In this document: positions 26,276 to 34,861 of the stretch, piece by piece
Position numbering within the stretch: the stretch's first letter is position 1
How the letters are laid out: each line of letters starts with the position of its first letter
Assembly (NCBI RefSeq): GCF_003260995.1
Contig: NZ_CP030040.1
Span: 3,398,130-3,448,956 of the forward strand
DNA from: Acetobacterium sp. KB-1
GTDB taxonomy: Bacteria; Bacillota; Clostridia; Eubacteriales; Eubacteriaceae
Reading direction: 5' to 3'
Length of the DNA stretch: 50,827 nt
Notes under the pieces: generated by a model
The model's database searches: none
What the model was told of the DNA's origin: nothing
Seen by the model: the letters and a program-made list of their open reading frames with translations, nothing else
Translations under genes and position numbers: made by a program

Positions 26276-27184
26276 ATGAAAGACGTTTCAAGTGTAAAAG
26301 AAAGCCGCGATATTTTTTCAGCAATTAAGAAGTGTTATGCAAAGCTGAGTAAATCTCATAAATTGATTGCCGACTTTATGCTGAGTCACTATGAAAGTGT
26401 TTCAGAAATGTCGGCGGCGACAGTGGCTAAAAGTGTTGGGGTCAGCGAAGCGACCGTCGTTCGTTTTTCGGTTACACTCGGTTATGAAGGGTATCCGGAA
26501 TTCCGGCGGGCAATACGAAATGAAATTAACAGCAAGCTGACGACCATTGAACGCATTGACATGACCTTGAAAAACGAACAAAAAGAAAAGGCCCTACAGG
26601 AAACCGTTCATAATGTCTTAAAATCAGATTTGTCAAATATCAATGCGACTTTTGAGGAGTTTGACTATGAGATTTTTAAATCTTGCATCGACTTGATTTT
26701 AGATGCCCGCAAGGTTGTTATCATTGGTTTTCGGACCACCACCTTGTTAACGGAGCATTTGGGTTATTATCTTAATCTGATCCTGGATAATGTCCGGGTT
26801 GTCAATTATGGGGTTTCCGATATCTATGAGCATTTGATTCGCGTCACTGAAGAAGATGTGGTCATTGCCATCAGTTTTCCGCGTTATGCCCAAAAAACTT
26901 ATGAAGCGGTTGAATTTTTAAAGGACAAAGGGGTAAAAATTATTACAATCTCGGATAATGAAAATGCCCCCATCAATGTGTTTACAAAACATCGGTTGAT
27001 TGCCAAAAGCAATGTTTACTCCTTTGTGGATTCCCTGGTGGCCCCGCTTTCGCTGATCAACGCGCTGGTGATTTCAGTGGGTTTGAGGAATATCGGAAAA
27101 ACAAAAGAGACCTTTAATGAACTTGAAGAAATATGGCGAGAACATTATATCTATACTGGCGATGATGATGAATTGGAAAATTAG
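26276..27184 (+). CDS. MurR/RpiR family transcriptional regulator
   Basis: A 302-residue regulator. An N-terminal RpiR-type helix-turn-helix (about 20-90) has SAATVAKSVGVSEATVVRFS. A C-terminal SIS domain (about 130-270), normally binding a phosphosugar, has VVIIGFRTTTLLTEHL and VVIAISFPRYAQKT. It starts three bases after mnmM. No sugar catabolic gene is nearby, so the effector and targets are not suggested by context. Confidence 0.9.
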   Translation: MKDVSSVKESRDIFSAIKKCYAKLSKSHKLIADFMLSHYESVSEMSAATVAKSVGVSEATVVRFSVTLGYEGYPEFRRAIRNEINSKLTTIERIDMTLKNEQKEKALQETVHNVLKSDLSNINATFEEFDYEIFKSCIDLILDARKVVIIGFRTTTLLTEHLGYYLNLILDNVRVVNYGVSDIYEHLIRVTEEDVVIAISFPRYAQKTYEAVEFLKDKGVKIITISDNENAPINVFTKHRLIAKSNVYSFVDSLVAPLSLINALVISVGLRNIGKTKETFNELEEIWREHYIYTGDDDELEN

Positions 27185-27210
27185 TTCATGAAAGGACAAA
27201 AGCGTAATCA

Positions 27211-28446
27211 ATGAGTAGGATAGCAGTAATTGGAGGCGGCCCCGGCGGCATGATGGCAGCGGTGGCAGCGGCAGAAAAAGGACATCGGGTTGATTTGTTC
27301 GACAGCAATGAAAAGCTGGGAAAAAAACTATATATCACCGGAAAGGGTCGCTGTAATCTGACCAATGCGGTTGATATCAGCGATTATTTTGACAACATCG
27401 TCCATAACCACAGTTTTTTGTATAGTGCTCTTTATTCCTATACTAATACCGATTTTATGGCCTTCCTGGAAAAAAATGGGGTGCCCTTAAAAATAGAACG
27501 GGGGGATCGGGTGTTTCCGGTTTCGGATAAATCTAGCGATGTGATTGGAGCCTTTAAAATGGCATTGAAACACAATCGCTGCCAGGTTCATTTAAATACG
27601 AAAATAACCGGCCTTTTAATTGAGAATAATAACATTAACGGGATCCTCCTCGAAAATGGAGAAAAAAGAAATTACGATGCGGTGATTCTGGCGACGGGTG
27701 GAAAGAGTTATCCGTCCACCGGTTCAGATGGCAATGTGTTTAAGATCTTAAAGAAATATGGTCATGAAATCACATCTCTGGCTCCCGGTCTGGTCCCCAT
27801 TAATACCAAAGAAGACTGGCCCCGCGATCTCCAGGGGTTGTCACTCAAAAATGTGACCTTAACCCTGTCTAAAAAAACACCCAAGGGCCAAAAGAAGGTC
27901 AAATCAATGTTAGGTGAGATGTTGTTCACCCATTTTGGCATATCCGGACCGCTAGTTTTATCACTTAGCTCTGATATGAGCGGCGACATAAAAGATTACA
28001 GTCTGGAATTGGACTTAAAACCGGCTTTAAGTATGGAACAAATGGATGCCCGGATTCAGCGGGACTTTCTTAAATATCAGAATAAGGATTTCGGAAATGC
28101 CCTGGGTGACCTATTACCAGCAAAAATGATTCCGGTCATGGTAGATCTGTCCGGGATTGATCCGGTAGCAAAGGTTAACCAAATTACCAAAGAACAGCGG
28201 AATAAGTTGGTAGCGTGTTTTAAACAGTTAAAGATTGGCATTGCCGGGCTGCGGGATTTTAACGAAGCCATCATCACCGTTGGCGGTGTGAATGTAAAAG
28301 AAGTAGACCCAGGAACGATGGAATCAAAACGGGTTAAAAATCTCTATATTGCAGGAGAGATGCTGGATGTGGACGCGCTGACCGGTGGCTACAATATCCA
28401 AATTGCTGTTTCCACGGGCTGGCTGGCCGGAAACGCCGTTGAATAA
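27211..28446 (+). CDS. BaiN/HI0933 family NAD(P)/FAD-dependent oxidoreductase
   Basis: A 411-residue flavoprotein. The dinucleotide loop is AVIGGGPGGMMAAVAAAEKG at the N-terminus. Family signatures are GKGRCNLTNA, ILATGGKSYPSTGSDG and the C-terminal AGEMLDVDALTGGYN. The HI0933-like group includes YhiN, BaiN and bacterial aminoacetone oxidases; the true substrate is usually unknown. AAAGGAC site upstream. It precedes cmk, as in several Clostridia. Confidence 0.88.
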   Translation: MSRIAVIGGGPGGMMAAVAAAEKGHRVDLFDSNEKLGKKLYITGKGRCNLTNAVDISDYFDNIVHNHSFLYSALYSYTNTDFMAFLEKNGVPLKIERGDRVFPVSDKSSDVIGAFKMALKHNRCQVHLNTKITGLLIENNNINGILLENGEKRNYDAVILATGGKSYPSTGSDGNVFKILKKYGHEITSLAPGLVPINTKEDWPRDLQGLSLKNVTLTLSKKTPKGQKKVKSMLGEMLFTHFGISGPLVLSLSSDMSGDIKDYSLELDLKPALSMEQMDARIQRDFLKYQNKDFGNALGDLLPAKMIPVMVDLSGIDPVAKVNQITKEQRNKLVACFKQLKIGIAGLRDFNEAIITVGGVNVKEVDPGTMESKRVKNLYIAGEMLDVDALTGGYNIQIAVSTGWLAGNAVE

Positions 28447-28477
28447 GTGTTTGTAAAGTTGGATGAGGGAGAGTAAG

Positions 28478-29131
28478 ATGCAAATTGCCATTGATGGTCC
28501 TGCCGGAGCAGGAAAAAGTACCATAGCAAAAAAAATAGCAGCAGCCTATCAGATGACCTATCTGGATACGGGCGCCATGTATCGCTGCATTGCCCATTGT
28601 GTGTTAAATCAGATGGGTGACCGCTTTGATAACGCGGCCGATATTGTAAAAATTGCCCGGGGAACCGTGATCCGGTTTGAAGGCAATCAGGTGTTCTGTA
28701 ATGATAAAGATGTTACCTGGGAGATCCGGACGCCTCTGGTTTCCCGCCATACCTCCGATGTGGCCAGGATTAAAGAGGTCCGGGATCTGCTGGTCGCTCA
28801 GCAGCGGGAATACGCAAAAGACCATGGGGTGGTTATGGATGGAAGAGACATCGGTTCGGTGGTATTGCCGGAGGCTGACCTTAAGTTTTTTCTGGATGCT
28901 GACGTTTTGGAACGGGCACAGCGACGAAAAAAAGAATTGGACGAAAAGGGCAATGGGAAAGCCTTGGAAGAGATAAAAAATGAAATTGAAGACCGCGATA
29001 GTAATGACAAAAATCGGTTAGAAGGTCCATTGGTGCAGGTCGCGGACGCGATTGTCATTGACACAACGGGGAAGAGCATTGAAGAAGTATATGAAGAAAT
29101 GAAAATTCATATTGACGAGGCTTGTCGATGA
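28478..29131 (+). CDS. cmk: Cytidylate kinase
   Basis: A 217-residue CMP/dCMP kinase. P-loop GPAGAGKSTI at residues 7-16, YLDTGAMYR, and VMDGRDIGSVVLP near residue 110. The start at ATG 28478 is preferred, with GGGAGAG five to ten bases upstream; ATG 28463 would add five residues before the conserved QIAIDGPAG strand. The stop overlaps plsC in ATGA. Confidence 0.95.
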   Translation: MQIAIDGPAGAGKSTIAKKIAAAYQMTYLDTGAMYRCIAHCVLNQMGDRFDNAADIVKIARGTVIRFEGNQVFCNDKDVTWEIRTPLVSRHTSDVARIKEVRDLLVAQQREYAKDHGVVMDGRDIGSVVLPEADLKFFLDADVLERAQRRKKELDEKGNGKALEEIKNEIEDRDSNDKNRLEGPLVQVADAIVIDTTGKSIEEVYEEMKIHIDEACR

Positions 29132-29709
29132 TTTATAAAATTGGTCGTTTCATAGCTTATCTCATTAGTTTAATTCTCTTTCGGATCACAATTACCGGTA
29201 GGGAAAACATCCCGGAAACCGGCGGAGCTCTGATCTGTCCCAATCACATCAGTAATATTGACCCGGTGGTGATTGCATTTGCAACACCGCGGGATATTCA
29301 TTATATGGCCAAGGCGGAATTGTTTAAGAATCCGCTTCTGCGATGGTTTTTCAAAAAAGTGAACGCCTTTCCGGTTAATCGCGAAAAGGTAGCTGTGGAG
29401 ACGATTAAGACTTCCTTGAAAATTCTCAAGGAAGACAAGCTGCTGGGTATTTTTCCGGAAGGACATCGCGTCAATCCGGAAGATCGGACACCTCCCGCCA
29501 GCGGCTTTGTCGTCTTTGCCATTAAGACGAAAGCACCGATTGTTCCGGTGCACATTAAAGGAAAATACCGATTCAGAAGTAAAATAGAGATTATTATTGG
29601 CAAGCCTGTTTATCTGGAAGAATACTATGGCAAAAAACTGTCTGAAGAAGAAACTAGGCAGTTAAGCGAAAAGATCATGGATACGGTCTATGCTTTAGAA
29701 TTGACGTGA
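29128..29709 (+). CDS. plsC: 1-acyl-sn-glycerol-3-phosphate acyltransferase
   Basis: A 193-residue membrane acyltransferase that converts lysophosphatidate to phosphatidate. The catalytic NHISNID (HX4D) lies near residue 33. FPEGHR near residue 111 is the phosphate-binding motif. One N-terminal membrane helix. ATG 29128 overlaps the cmk stop, with GAGG at eight bases; an upstream TTG at 29122 is less likely. Eight bases separate it from ispH-rpsA. Confidence 0.92.
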   Translation: MIYKIGRFIAYLISLILFRITITGRENIPETGGALICPNHISNIDPVVIAFATPRDIHYMAKAELFKNPLLRWFFKKVNAFPVNREKVAVETIKTSLKILKEDKLLGIFPEGHRVNPEDRTPPASGFVVFAIKTKAPIVPVHIKGKYRFRSKIEIIIGKPVYLEEYYGKKLSEEETRQLSEKIMDTVYALELT

Positions 29710-29716
29710 GGTTAAA

Positions 29717-31975
29717 ATGGAAGTAATCATTGCCGATAAGTCTGGCTACTGCTTTGGAATCGAAAATGCCATGAAAATGGTCCAGGATACCATCGAATCG
29801 GGCCAACAAAACATTTATACCTTAGGGCCGATTAGCCACAACACCCAGGAAACCAGACGTCTAACGAATCAGGGCGTGGTAATAATTGAAGACGACGATG
29901 TTGATAATTTAGAAACCGGCTGTATCATCCTTCGCTCCCATGGGGTTGGCAAGAAAACCATTGAAGCGATTAAAAAAAAGGGACTCCCAATCATCAATGC
30001 CACCTGTCCCTTTGTCCGGGCAGTTCAGAAAAAGGTTGAAAGTTATGATGTTGCCGGTTATCAGATTGTTATTGTGGGAAATAAAAATCATCCGGAGGTG
30101 ATTGGAGCAAATGGCTGGTGTCAAAATAAAGCTTTAATAATTAATGATATAAATCAGTTGGAAAATATTGAAAGTTATGATAGAATATGTATCGTGGCTC
30201 AGACCACCATCATCGAATCCAAATTCAATGAAATTTGTGATGCGATCAGGTCAAGAGTCAATGAAGTAGTTATATTTAATACTATTTGCAGTGCCACCGC
30301 TGAAAGACAAGCAGCGGCAGCGAAAACTGCAAAAGAAGTAGAATATATGATCGTAATTGGTGGATACCACAGTTCGAATACGCAAAAACTGGCGGATATC
30401 TGTAAATCCCATTGCGCAAAAACTTGTCACATAGAAACCATCCGGGACTTAGATCTCGCTGAAGTAAGAAACTATCAGAAGATTGGTATTACCGCAGGGG
30501 CATCAACACCGGATTGGATCGTTAAGGAGGTATTGGAAGGTATGGAAGAGCAAAACAAAATTGCTGAGGAAAACGTGGTCGCGGAAGTGGCGACTGAAGA
30601 ACAGCCAACTGTTGTAGTTGAGGAAGTGGTGGAAACCATTGAAAAAGACGAATATGATGATGCTAATTTTGATTTCGCAGCAGAAATTGAAGAATCATTA
30701 AAAACAATTCGTCGAGGTGCTGAAATTGAAGGCGAAGTGATTCACATCGCTGAAGATGAAGTGATCTTAAACATTGGCTACAAAGCAGATGGTATCATCA
30801 AAAAGAATGATTTCACATGGAAAAGCGATGAGGTATTATCTGAACTTGTACAATTAGGAGACAAAGTTTGGTGTATCGTTACTGATTTAAATGAAGGTTC
30901 AGGAAATGTAAAACTTTCAAAAATCAAATATGATAACCGTCTCGTACAAAAACAGTTAAGTGACGCCTTTGATAATAAAACAGTCTTAGAAGGAACAATC
31001 AAAGATATTTCTGGAAATGGTTTAATTGTCGATATTGGATTTACAGATATTTATATGCCTGCTTCACAATATCATGTGCGTTACGTTAAAGACTTAAACA
31101 CCTTAATTGGCGAAAAAGTTAAGGGCATCATTATTGATTACAACCCAAAACGACGTCGTGCGATTCTTTCCCAGAAAATTATTCTTGAAAAAGATATGAA
31201 AGAACGTCGGGAACAAGTAAAAGAAATGAAAGAAAAGCGCTTTGAAGAATTAAACGTCGATGATATTGTTAAAGGTGTGGTTAAAACCATTACTAATTTC
31301 GGAATCTTTGTCGATCTTGAAGGCATTGATGGCTTTGTCCATCGATCAGATCTGACCTGGGAAAAAATCAATGAGCCGAAAGACATCATTGAAAAAGGCC
31401 AGGAAATTGAAGCCAAGGTTATCGCTAAAAATGAAGAAGACAAAAAAATCAAATTAAGTGTTAAGGCATTATTGGATCGCCCTTGGGATGATTTCATTGC
31501 TAAATACAATGTTGATGATGAAGTTGAAGTGACGATCACTAATATTTTAGATTTTGGTGCCTTTGCTCAAGTGATTCCAGGCGTTGAAGGCTTGATTCAT
31601 GTTTCTGAAATTAGCTACAACCGGGTTGAGTCTGTTGCTGCAGTTTTAAACACCGGTGATGTCTTAACGGTAAAAATCATCGGAATTAACGCTGAAAAAG
31701 AAAAAATCAGCTTAAGTAAAAAAGCAACCGAAGAAGCACCGGCTCGTCCTGCTCCAACACCAAGAAGCAGCAATAGTAGCAATGCTGGATCTGGCGATCG
31801 TGATAGAACTAGCAATTATGGTGGTGGCGATCGAAACCGCAGACCGCAACAAAGTCATAATAGCAATAACAATCGAAATAAAACAGTTTACGAAGAAACC
31901 GCCAATGTAACCCTTGGGGATTCATTCGGTAACTTGTTCGATGGTCTTTTCGGAGACAACAACGACGAAAAATAA
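29717..31975 (+). CDS. ispH: Fused IspH reductase and ribosomal protein S1
   Basis: A 752-residue fusion. Residues 1 to about 275 are 4-hydroxy-3-methylbut-2-enyl diphosphate reductase (IspH), the last step of the MEP isoprenoid pathway, with three [4Fe-4S] Cys in GYCFGI, NATCPFV and TICSAT. An acidic linker (about 276-330) leads to four S1 RNA-binding repeats, beginning near 334, 417, 502 and 590. An Asn/Arg/Ser/Gly-rich tail of about 60 residues follows. The fusion is known in Clostridia. At the domain boundary AAGGAGG (30524-30530) lies 11 bases before an in-frame ATG at 30542, so a 477-residue S1 could also be made separately. cmk-plsC-ispH/rpsA is a conserved clostridial cluster. Confidence 0.96.
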   Translation: MEVIIADKSGYCFGIENAMKMVQDTIESGQQNIYTLGPISHNTQETRRLTNQGVVIIEDDDVDNLETGCIILRSHGVGKKTIEAIKKKGLPIINATCPFVRAVQKKVESYDVAGYQIVIVGNKNHPEVIGANGWCQNKALIINDINQLENIESYDRICIVAQTTIIESKFNEICDAIRSRVNEVVIFNTICSATAERQAAAAKTAKEVEYMIVIGGYHSSNTQKLADICKSHCAKTCHIETIRDLDLAEVRNYQKIGITAGASTPDWIVKEVLEGMEEQNKIAEENVVAEVATEEQPTVVVEEVVETIEKDEYDDANFDFAAEIEESLKTIRRGAEIEGEVIHIAEDEVILNIGYKADGIIKKNDFTWKSDEVLSELVQLGDKVWCIVTDLNEGSGNVKLSKIKYDNRLVQKQLSDAFDNKTVLEGTIKDISGNGLIVDIGFTDIYMPASQYHVRYVKDLNTLIGEKVKGIIIDYNPKRRRAILSQKIILEKDMKERREQVKEMKEKRFEELNVDDIVKGVVKTITNFGIFVDLEGIDGFVHRSDLTWEKINEPKDIIEKGQEIEAKVIAKNEEDKKIKLSVKALLDRPWDDFIAKYNVDDEVEVTITNILDFGAFAQVIPGVEGLIHVSEISYNRVESVAAVLNTGDVLTVKIIGINAEKEKISLSKKATEEAPARPAPTPRSSNSSNAGSGDRDRTSNYGGGDRNRRPQQSHNSNNNRNKTVYEETANVTLGDSFGNLFDGLFGDNNDEK

Positions 31976-31989
31976 GAATTGACTTTTTA

Positions 31990-32033
31990 AAATCCCAATC
32001 TCCGGATTATTTCTGGAGGTTGGGATTTTTTTA
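31990..32033 (+). terminator. Terminator after ispH-rpsA
   Basis: AAATCCCAATCTCC (31990-32003) pairs with GGAGGTTGGGATTT (32015-32028) with one G-U pair, then a T run. Confidence 0.9.
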
Positions 32034-32058
32034 ATTAGAAATTTTTTAAGTTTACCTA

Positions 32059-32086
32059 TTGAAAAATTCTGATTTCGTGCTATAAT
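32059..32086 (+). promoter_or_regulatory. iscR operon promoter
   Basis: TTGAAA (32059-32064), 16-base spacer, perfect TATAAT (32081-32086) with an upstream TGC extended -10. About 50 bases precede the iscR start, room for an autoregulatory site. Confidence 0.8.
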
Positions 32087-32138
32087 GACATTAAATCCCG
32101 GTGGAATACTCGGAAATAATCCAGGGAGGGTTAAACAC

Positions 32139-32546
32139 TTGAGACTTTCAACAAAAGGACGATATGGTGTATTGGCCATGGTAGAACTGGCGCTTCAATA
32201 CGGAGATGGTCCGGTTTCAATTAAAGAAATTGCCGAAAAACAGAGTTTTTCAGATTCATATATGGAACAGCTTTTTTCCAGCCTGAAAAATGCCGGCTTG
32301 GTAAAAAGTATCAGAGGTGCCCGGGGTGGTTATGTTTTAGCTCGGGATCCCAGCGCTATTACCGTTGGTGAAATCATCAGAGCCCTTGAAGGGCCCATTG
32401 AATTGGCGGAATGCATTGATGGCGGTGGCAGACAGGTTTGTGCAAAATCGCCGGAGTGTGTAACCAGAGGGTTATGGAAAGATATTAGTGATAGTATCAG
32501 CAATATTATCGATAATCGATCATTACAGGACTTACTAAGCAAATAA
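32139..32546 (+). CDS. iscR: Rrf2 family regulator, IscR-like
   Basis: A 135-residue Rrf2 protein starting MRLSTKGRYGVLAMVEL. Winged helix (about 20-65) and three Cys in ECIDGGG-x-x-VCAKSPEC near residues 90-105, the IscR pattern for a [2Fe-2S] cluster. TTG 32139 is the start: GGGAGGG lies nine bases upstream and the family N-terminus begins exactly here. It leads the nifS-nifU operon, so it should sense Fe-S status and control Fe-S assembly; CymR-like cysteine regulation is the alternative. Confidence 0.9.
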   Translation: MRLSTKGRYGVLAMVELALQYGDGPVSIKEIAEKQSFSDSYMEQLFSSLKNAGLVKSIRGARGGYVLARDPSAITVGEIIRALEGPIELAECIDGGGRQVCAKSPECVTRGLWKDISDSISNIIDNRSLQDLLSK

Positions 32547-32565
32547 AGAGAAAGAGGTATAACTT

Positions 32566-33774
32566 ATGAAACGAATCTATTTAGATCATGCAGCAACAAC
32601 AGCGGTTGATCCAGCAGTTGTTGAAACCATGCTACCATTTTTCACCGAATATTTTGGGAATCCTTCTTCAGTGTACGCCGAAGGGAGAGGGGTAAAGAAA
32701 AGCATTGAGGCCGCCAGAATCCAGATTGCCAATGCCATTAATGCTGATCCTCGGGAAATTTATTTTACCGGAAGCGGATCAGAGGCGGACAACTGGGCGA
32801 TAAAAGGCATAGCCATGAAAAATCAGGCCAAGGGGAAACACATTATTACCTCAACCATTGAGCATCATGCGGTGCTTCATACCTGTGAATACCTGGAAAA
32901 ACAGGGATTTGAAGTAACCTATCTGCCGGTCGATCAAGATGGGCTGATATCACTGGATGATTTGCGAAATGCGATCCGTGAAGATACTATTTTAGTCACC
33001 ATTATGTTTGCCAACAATGAGATTGGAACCGTTGAACCGATCAAAGAAATCGGTGAAATTGTTAAGGAAAAAGGGATTATTTTTCATACCGATGCGGTTC
33101 AGGCACTGGGCAATATTCCCGTTGATGTTAAGGATTTAAATGTCGATTTACTGTCCATATCGGCTCATAAAATATATGGTCCTAAAGGGATTGGCGCTCT
33201 TTTTATTAGAAAAGGAGTACCGATTGACAATTTAATCCACGGCGGTGCTCAGGAACGAAAAAAACGAGCCGGAACAGAAAATACGGCCGAAATTGTAGCT
33301 TTTGGAAAAGCGGCCGAGATGGCAACAGAACATCTGGTAGAAAATGCCGCCCATATGAAAAAATTAAGAGATCTTTTAATTAAAGGCGTGATGGACAATA
33401 TCCCACAGGTTCGTTTAAACGGACATCCGGAAAAGCGGCTGCCAGGAAATGCGAATTTCTGTTTTGATTACATCGAAGGAGAATCGATCCTGCTCAGTTT
33501 GGACATTATTGGCGTAGCAGGTTCTAGCGGTTCGGCCTGTACATCGGGTTCCCTGGATCCATCGCATGTGTTACTGGCGATTGGTTTGCCGGCGGGAATC
33601 GCCCATGGATCGTTGCGACTCACTATTGGGAAGCAAACAACGATTGAGGATATCAATTATGTGGTTGACAATCTAATCCAGATTATTGAACGGTTGCGCA
33701 AAATGTCACCGATTAATGCTGATTGTCCGATTGATGATGCTGTTTTTGATAAAGCCGATCATCACCACCATTAA
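32566..33774 (+). CDS. nifS: Cysteine desulfurase NifS/IscS
   Basis: A 402-residue PLP enzyme that takes sulfur from cysteine for Fe-S clusters. IYLDHAATTAVDP start, IEHHAVLHT, the PLP lysine in SAHKIYGPKG, and the catalytic Cys in GSSGSACTSGS near residue 327. The protein ends with DKADHHHH, four consecutive histidines, a natural metal-binding-like tail. Between iscR and nifU, 19 bases after iscR; AGAGG site. Confidence 0.96.
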   Translation: MKRIYLDHAATTAVDPAVVETMLPFFTEYFGNPSSVYAEGRGVKKSIEAARIQIANAINADPREIYFTGSGSEADNWAIKGIAMKNQAKGKHIITSTIEHHAVLHTCEYLEKQGFEVTYLPVDQDGLISLDDLRNAIREDTILVTIMFANNEIGTVEPIKEIGEIVKEKGIIFHTDAVQALGNIPVDVKDLNVDLLSISAHKIYGPKGIGALFIRKGVPIDNLIHGGAQERKKRAGTENTAEIVAFGKAAEMATEHLVENAAHMKKLRDLLIKGVMDNIPQVRLNGHPEKRLPGNANFCFDYIEGESILLSLDIIGVAGSSGSACTSGSLDPSHVLLAIGLPAGIAHGSLRLTIGKQTTIEDINYVVDNLIQIIERLRKMSPINADCPIDDAVFDKADHHHH

Positions 33775-33806
33775 GTATAAAAAAATATAACTAAGGAGAA
33801 ATTAAG

Positions 33807-34184
33807 ATGGACTATACAGATGTAGTAATGGAGAACTTTACCTGTCCTAAACATGTGGGCGAGATTGAAGGTGCAAATGGTATTGGTCAGGTTGGCAGCC
33901 CGGCTTGCGGCGATATCATGAAAATCTTCCTGAAAATTAATGATGACGGCGTCATTGAAGATGCGTCTTTTAAAACCTTTGGATGCGGTGCAGCCGTTGC
34001 CAGTAGCAGTATGGCAACCGATATGATTATCGGCAAGACCATTGAAGAAGCCGGAAAATTCAAAAATTCGGATGTGGTTGACGCTTTGGGGGGATTGCCA
34101 GCCGAAAAAATACATTGTTCGGTCTTGGCCGCTGAGGCCATTCAAGCGGCGATTGAGGACTATCACAATAAAAAAGCACAATAA
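33807..34184 (+). CDS. nifU: Fe-S cluster scaffold NifU/IscU
   Basis: A 125-residue IscU-type scaffold. Three cluster Cys in PACGDI, FGCGAA and HCSVLA, with the conserved Asp after the first. It holds the cluster assembled with sulfur from NifS. It lacks the C-terminal Nfu and central [2Fe-2S] domains of full NifU. AAGGAG site. Last gene of the Fe-S operon. Confidence 0.96.
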   Translation: MDYTDVVMENFTCPKHVGEIEGANGIGQVGSPACGDIMKIFLKINDDGVIEDASFKTFGCGAAVASSSMATDMIIGKTIEEAGKFKNSDVVDALGGLPAEKIHCSVLAAEAIQAAIEDYHNKKAQ

Positions 34185-34210
34185 AAAATAGTATCAAGCA
34201 TAATAAATTA

Positions 34211-34249
34211 AAAAACGCAGTTTCTGTTAACGGGAAACCGCGTTTTTTT
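34211..34249 (+). terminator. Terminator after the Fe-S operon
   Basis: AAAACGC and GTTTC arms pair with GAAAC and GCGTTTT around a nine-base loop, then seven T residues. Confidence 0.88.
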
Positions 34250-34273
34250 GACACTACAAATAAAAAACAACGT

Positions 34274-34282
34274 TGCTATAAA
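34274..34282 (+). promoter_or_regulatory. Extended -10 promoter candidate
   Basis: TGCTATAAA, about 52 bases before the PRC-barrel gene. A TTGACA at 34248-34253 is too far for standard spacing (23 bases). Confidence 0.4.
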
Positions 34283-34333
34283 AAAAAGAATAGGGTAAGA
34301 TATGGATATGACAGAAAATGAAAGGAACACGAA

Positions 34334-34861
34334 ATGAAGGCGAATATTTTGCTCAATGTAGAAGTCGTTTCGAAAAAGAATGGGCGACGGCATGGATTGG
34401 TCAAGAGTCTGGTAGTGGTGAATCATGTCATTAGATACTTGGTGATCAATCCCGGTGGGGTTTTCTCAAAGGCTCAGTTTTTTAAACCGGAAAATATTTT
34501 GGATGTTAATTATAAGCGTTTGGTAATCGAGAGTGAAAAAGTCATTATTAAAGCAAAAGGCCAAAAAGTGAAAGACTATCTCGATGAGGCGTTTCCACTG
34601 ATGGATTATCCGGTGGTGGATAAAAATAAGGAGTCATTTGGTCATGTTGTTAATGCGACCATTGAAGAAGGAACATTTGCCATTACAGAATACGAAATTT
34701 CCAGAAGCTTTTTTGATGATATCGATCACGGCTTTGCGATTATTCCAGCCGAAGAACTTACGTATAAAGATCAGGTGCTTTATTATGAAAAAGATATGTA
34801 CGATTTGGGATTTAAAGAACAGGGCACCGGAATTGCCAATAAACTTCTGGGGGTAAAATAG
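34334..34861 (+). CDS. PRC-barrel domain protein
   Basis: A 175-residue protein with two PRC-barrel-like halves (about 1-75 and 85-160), the second starting FPLMDYPVVDKNKESFGHVVN. PRC barrels bind proteins or RNA; RimM and photosynthetic reaction-centre H subunit are the namesakes. Specific role unknown. Its TAG is followed immediately by the ATG of the AI-2E family transporter. Confidence 0.8.
   Translation: MKANILLNVEVVSKKNGRRHGLVKSLVVVNHVIRYLVINPGGVFSKAQFFKPENILDVNYKRLVIESEKVIIKAKGQKVKDYLDEAFPLMDYPVVDKNKESFGHVVNATIEEGTFAITEYEISRSFFDDIDHGFAIIPAEELTYKDQVLYYEKDMYDLGFKEQGTGIANKLLGVK

Noticed and set aside
28463-28477. Earlier ATG for cmk
   Set aside because: It would put extra residues before the conserved first strand, and the ribosome-binding site fits ATG 28478.
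32085-32138. Upstream ATG at 32085 as the iscR start
   Set aside because: It overlaps the -10 element; the family N-terminus MRLSTKGRYG starts at TTG 32139 with a good ribosome-binding site.
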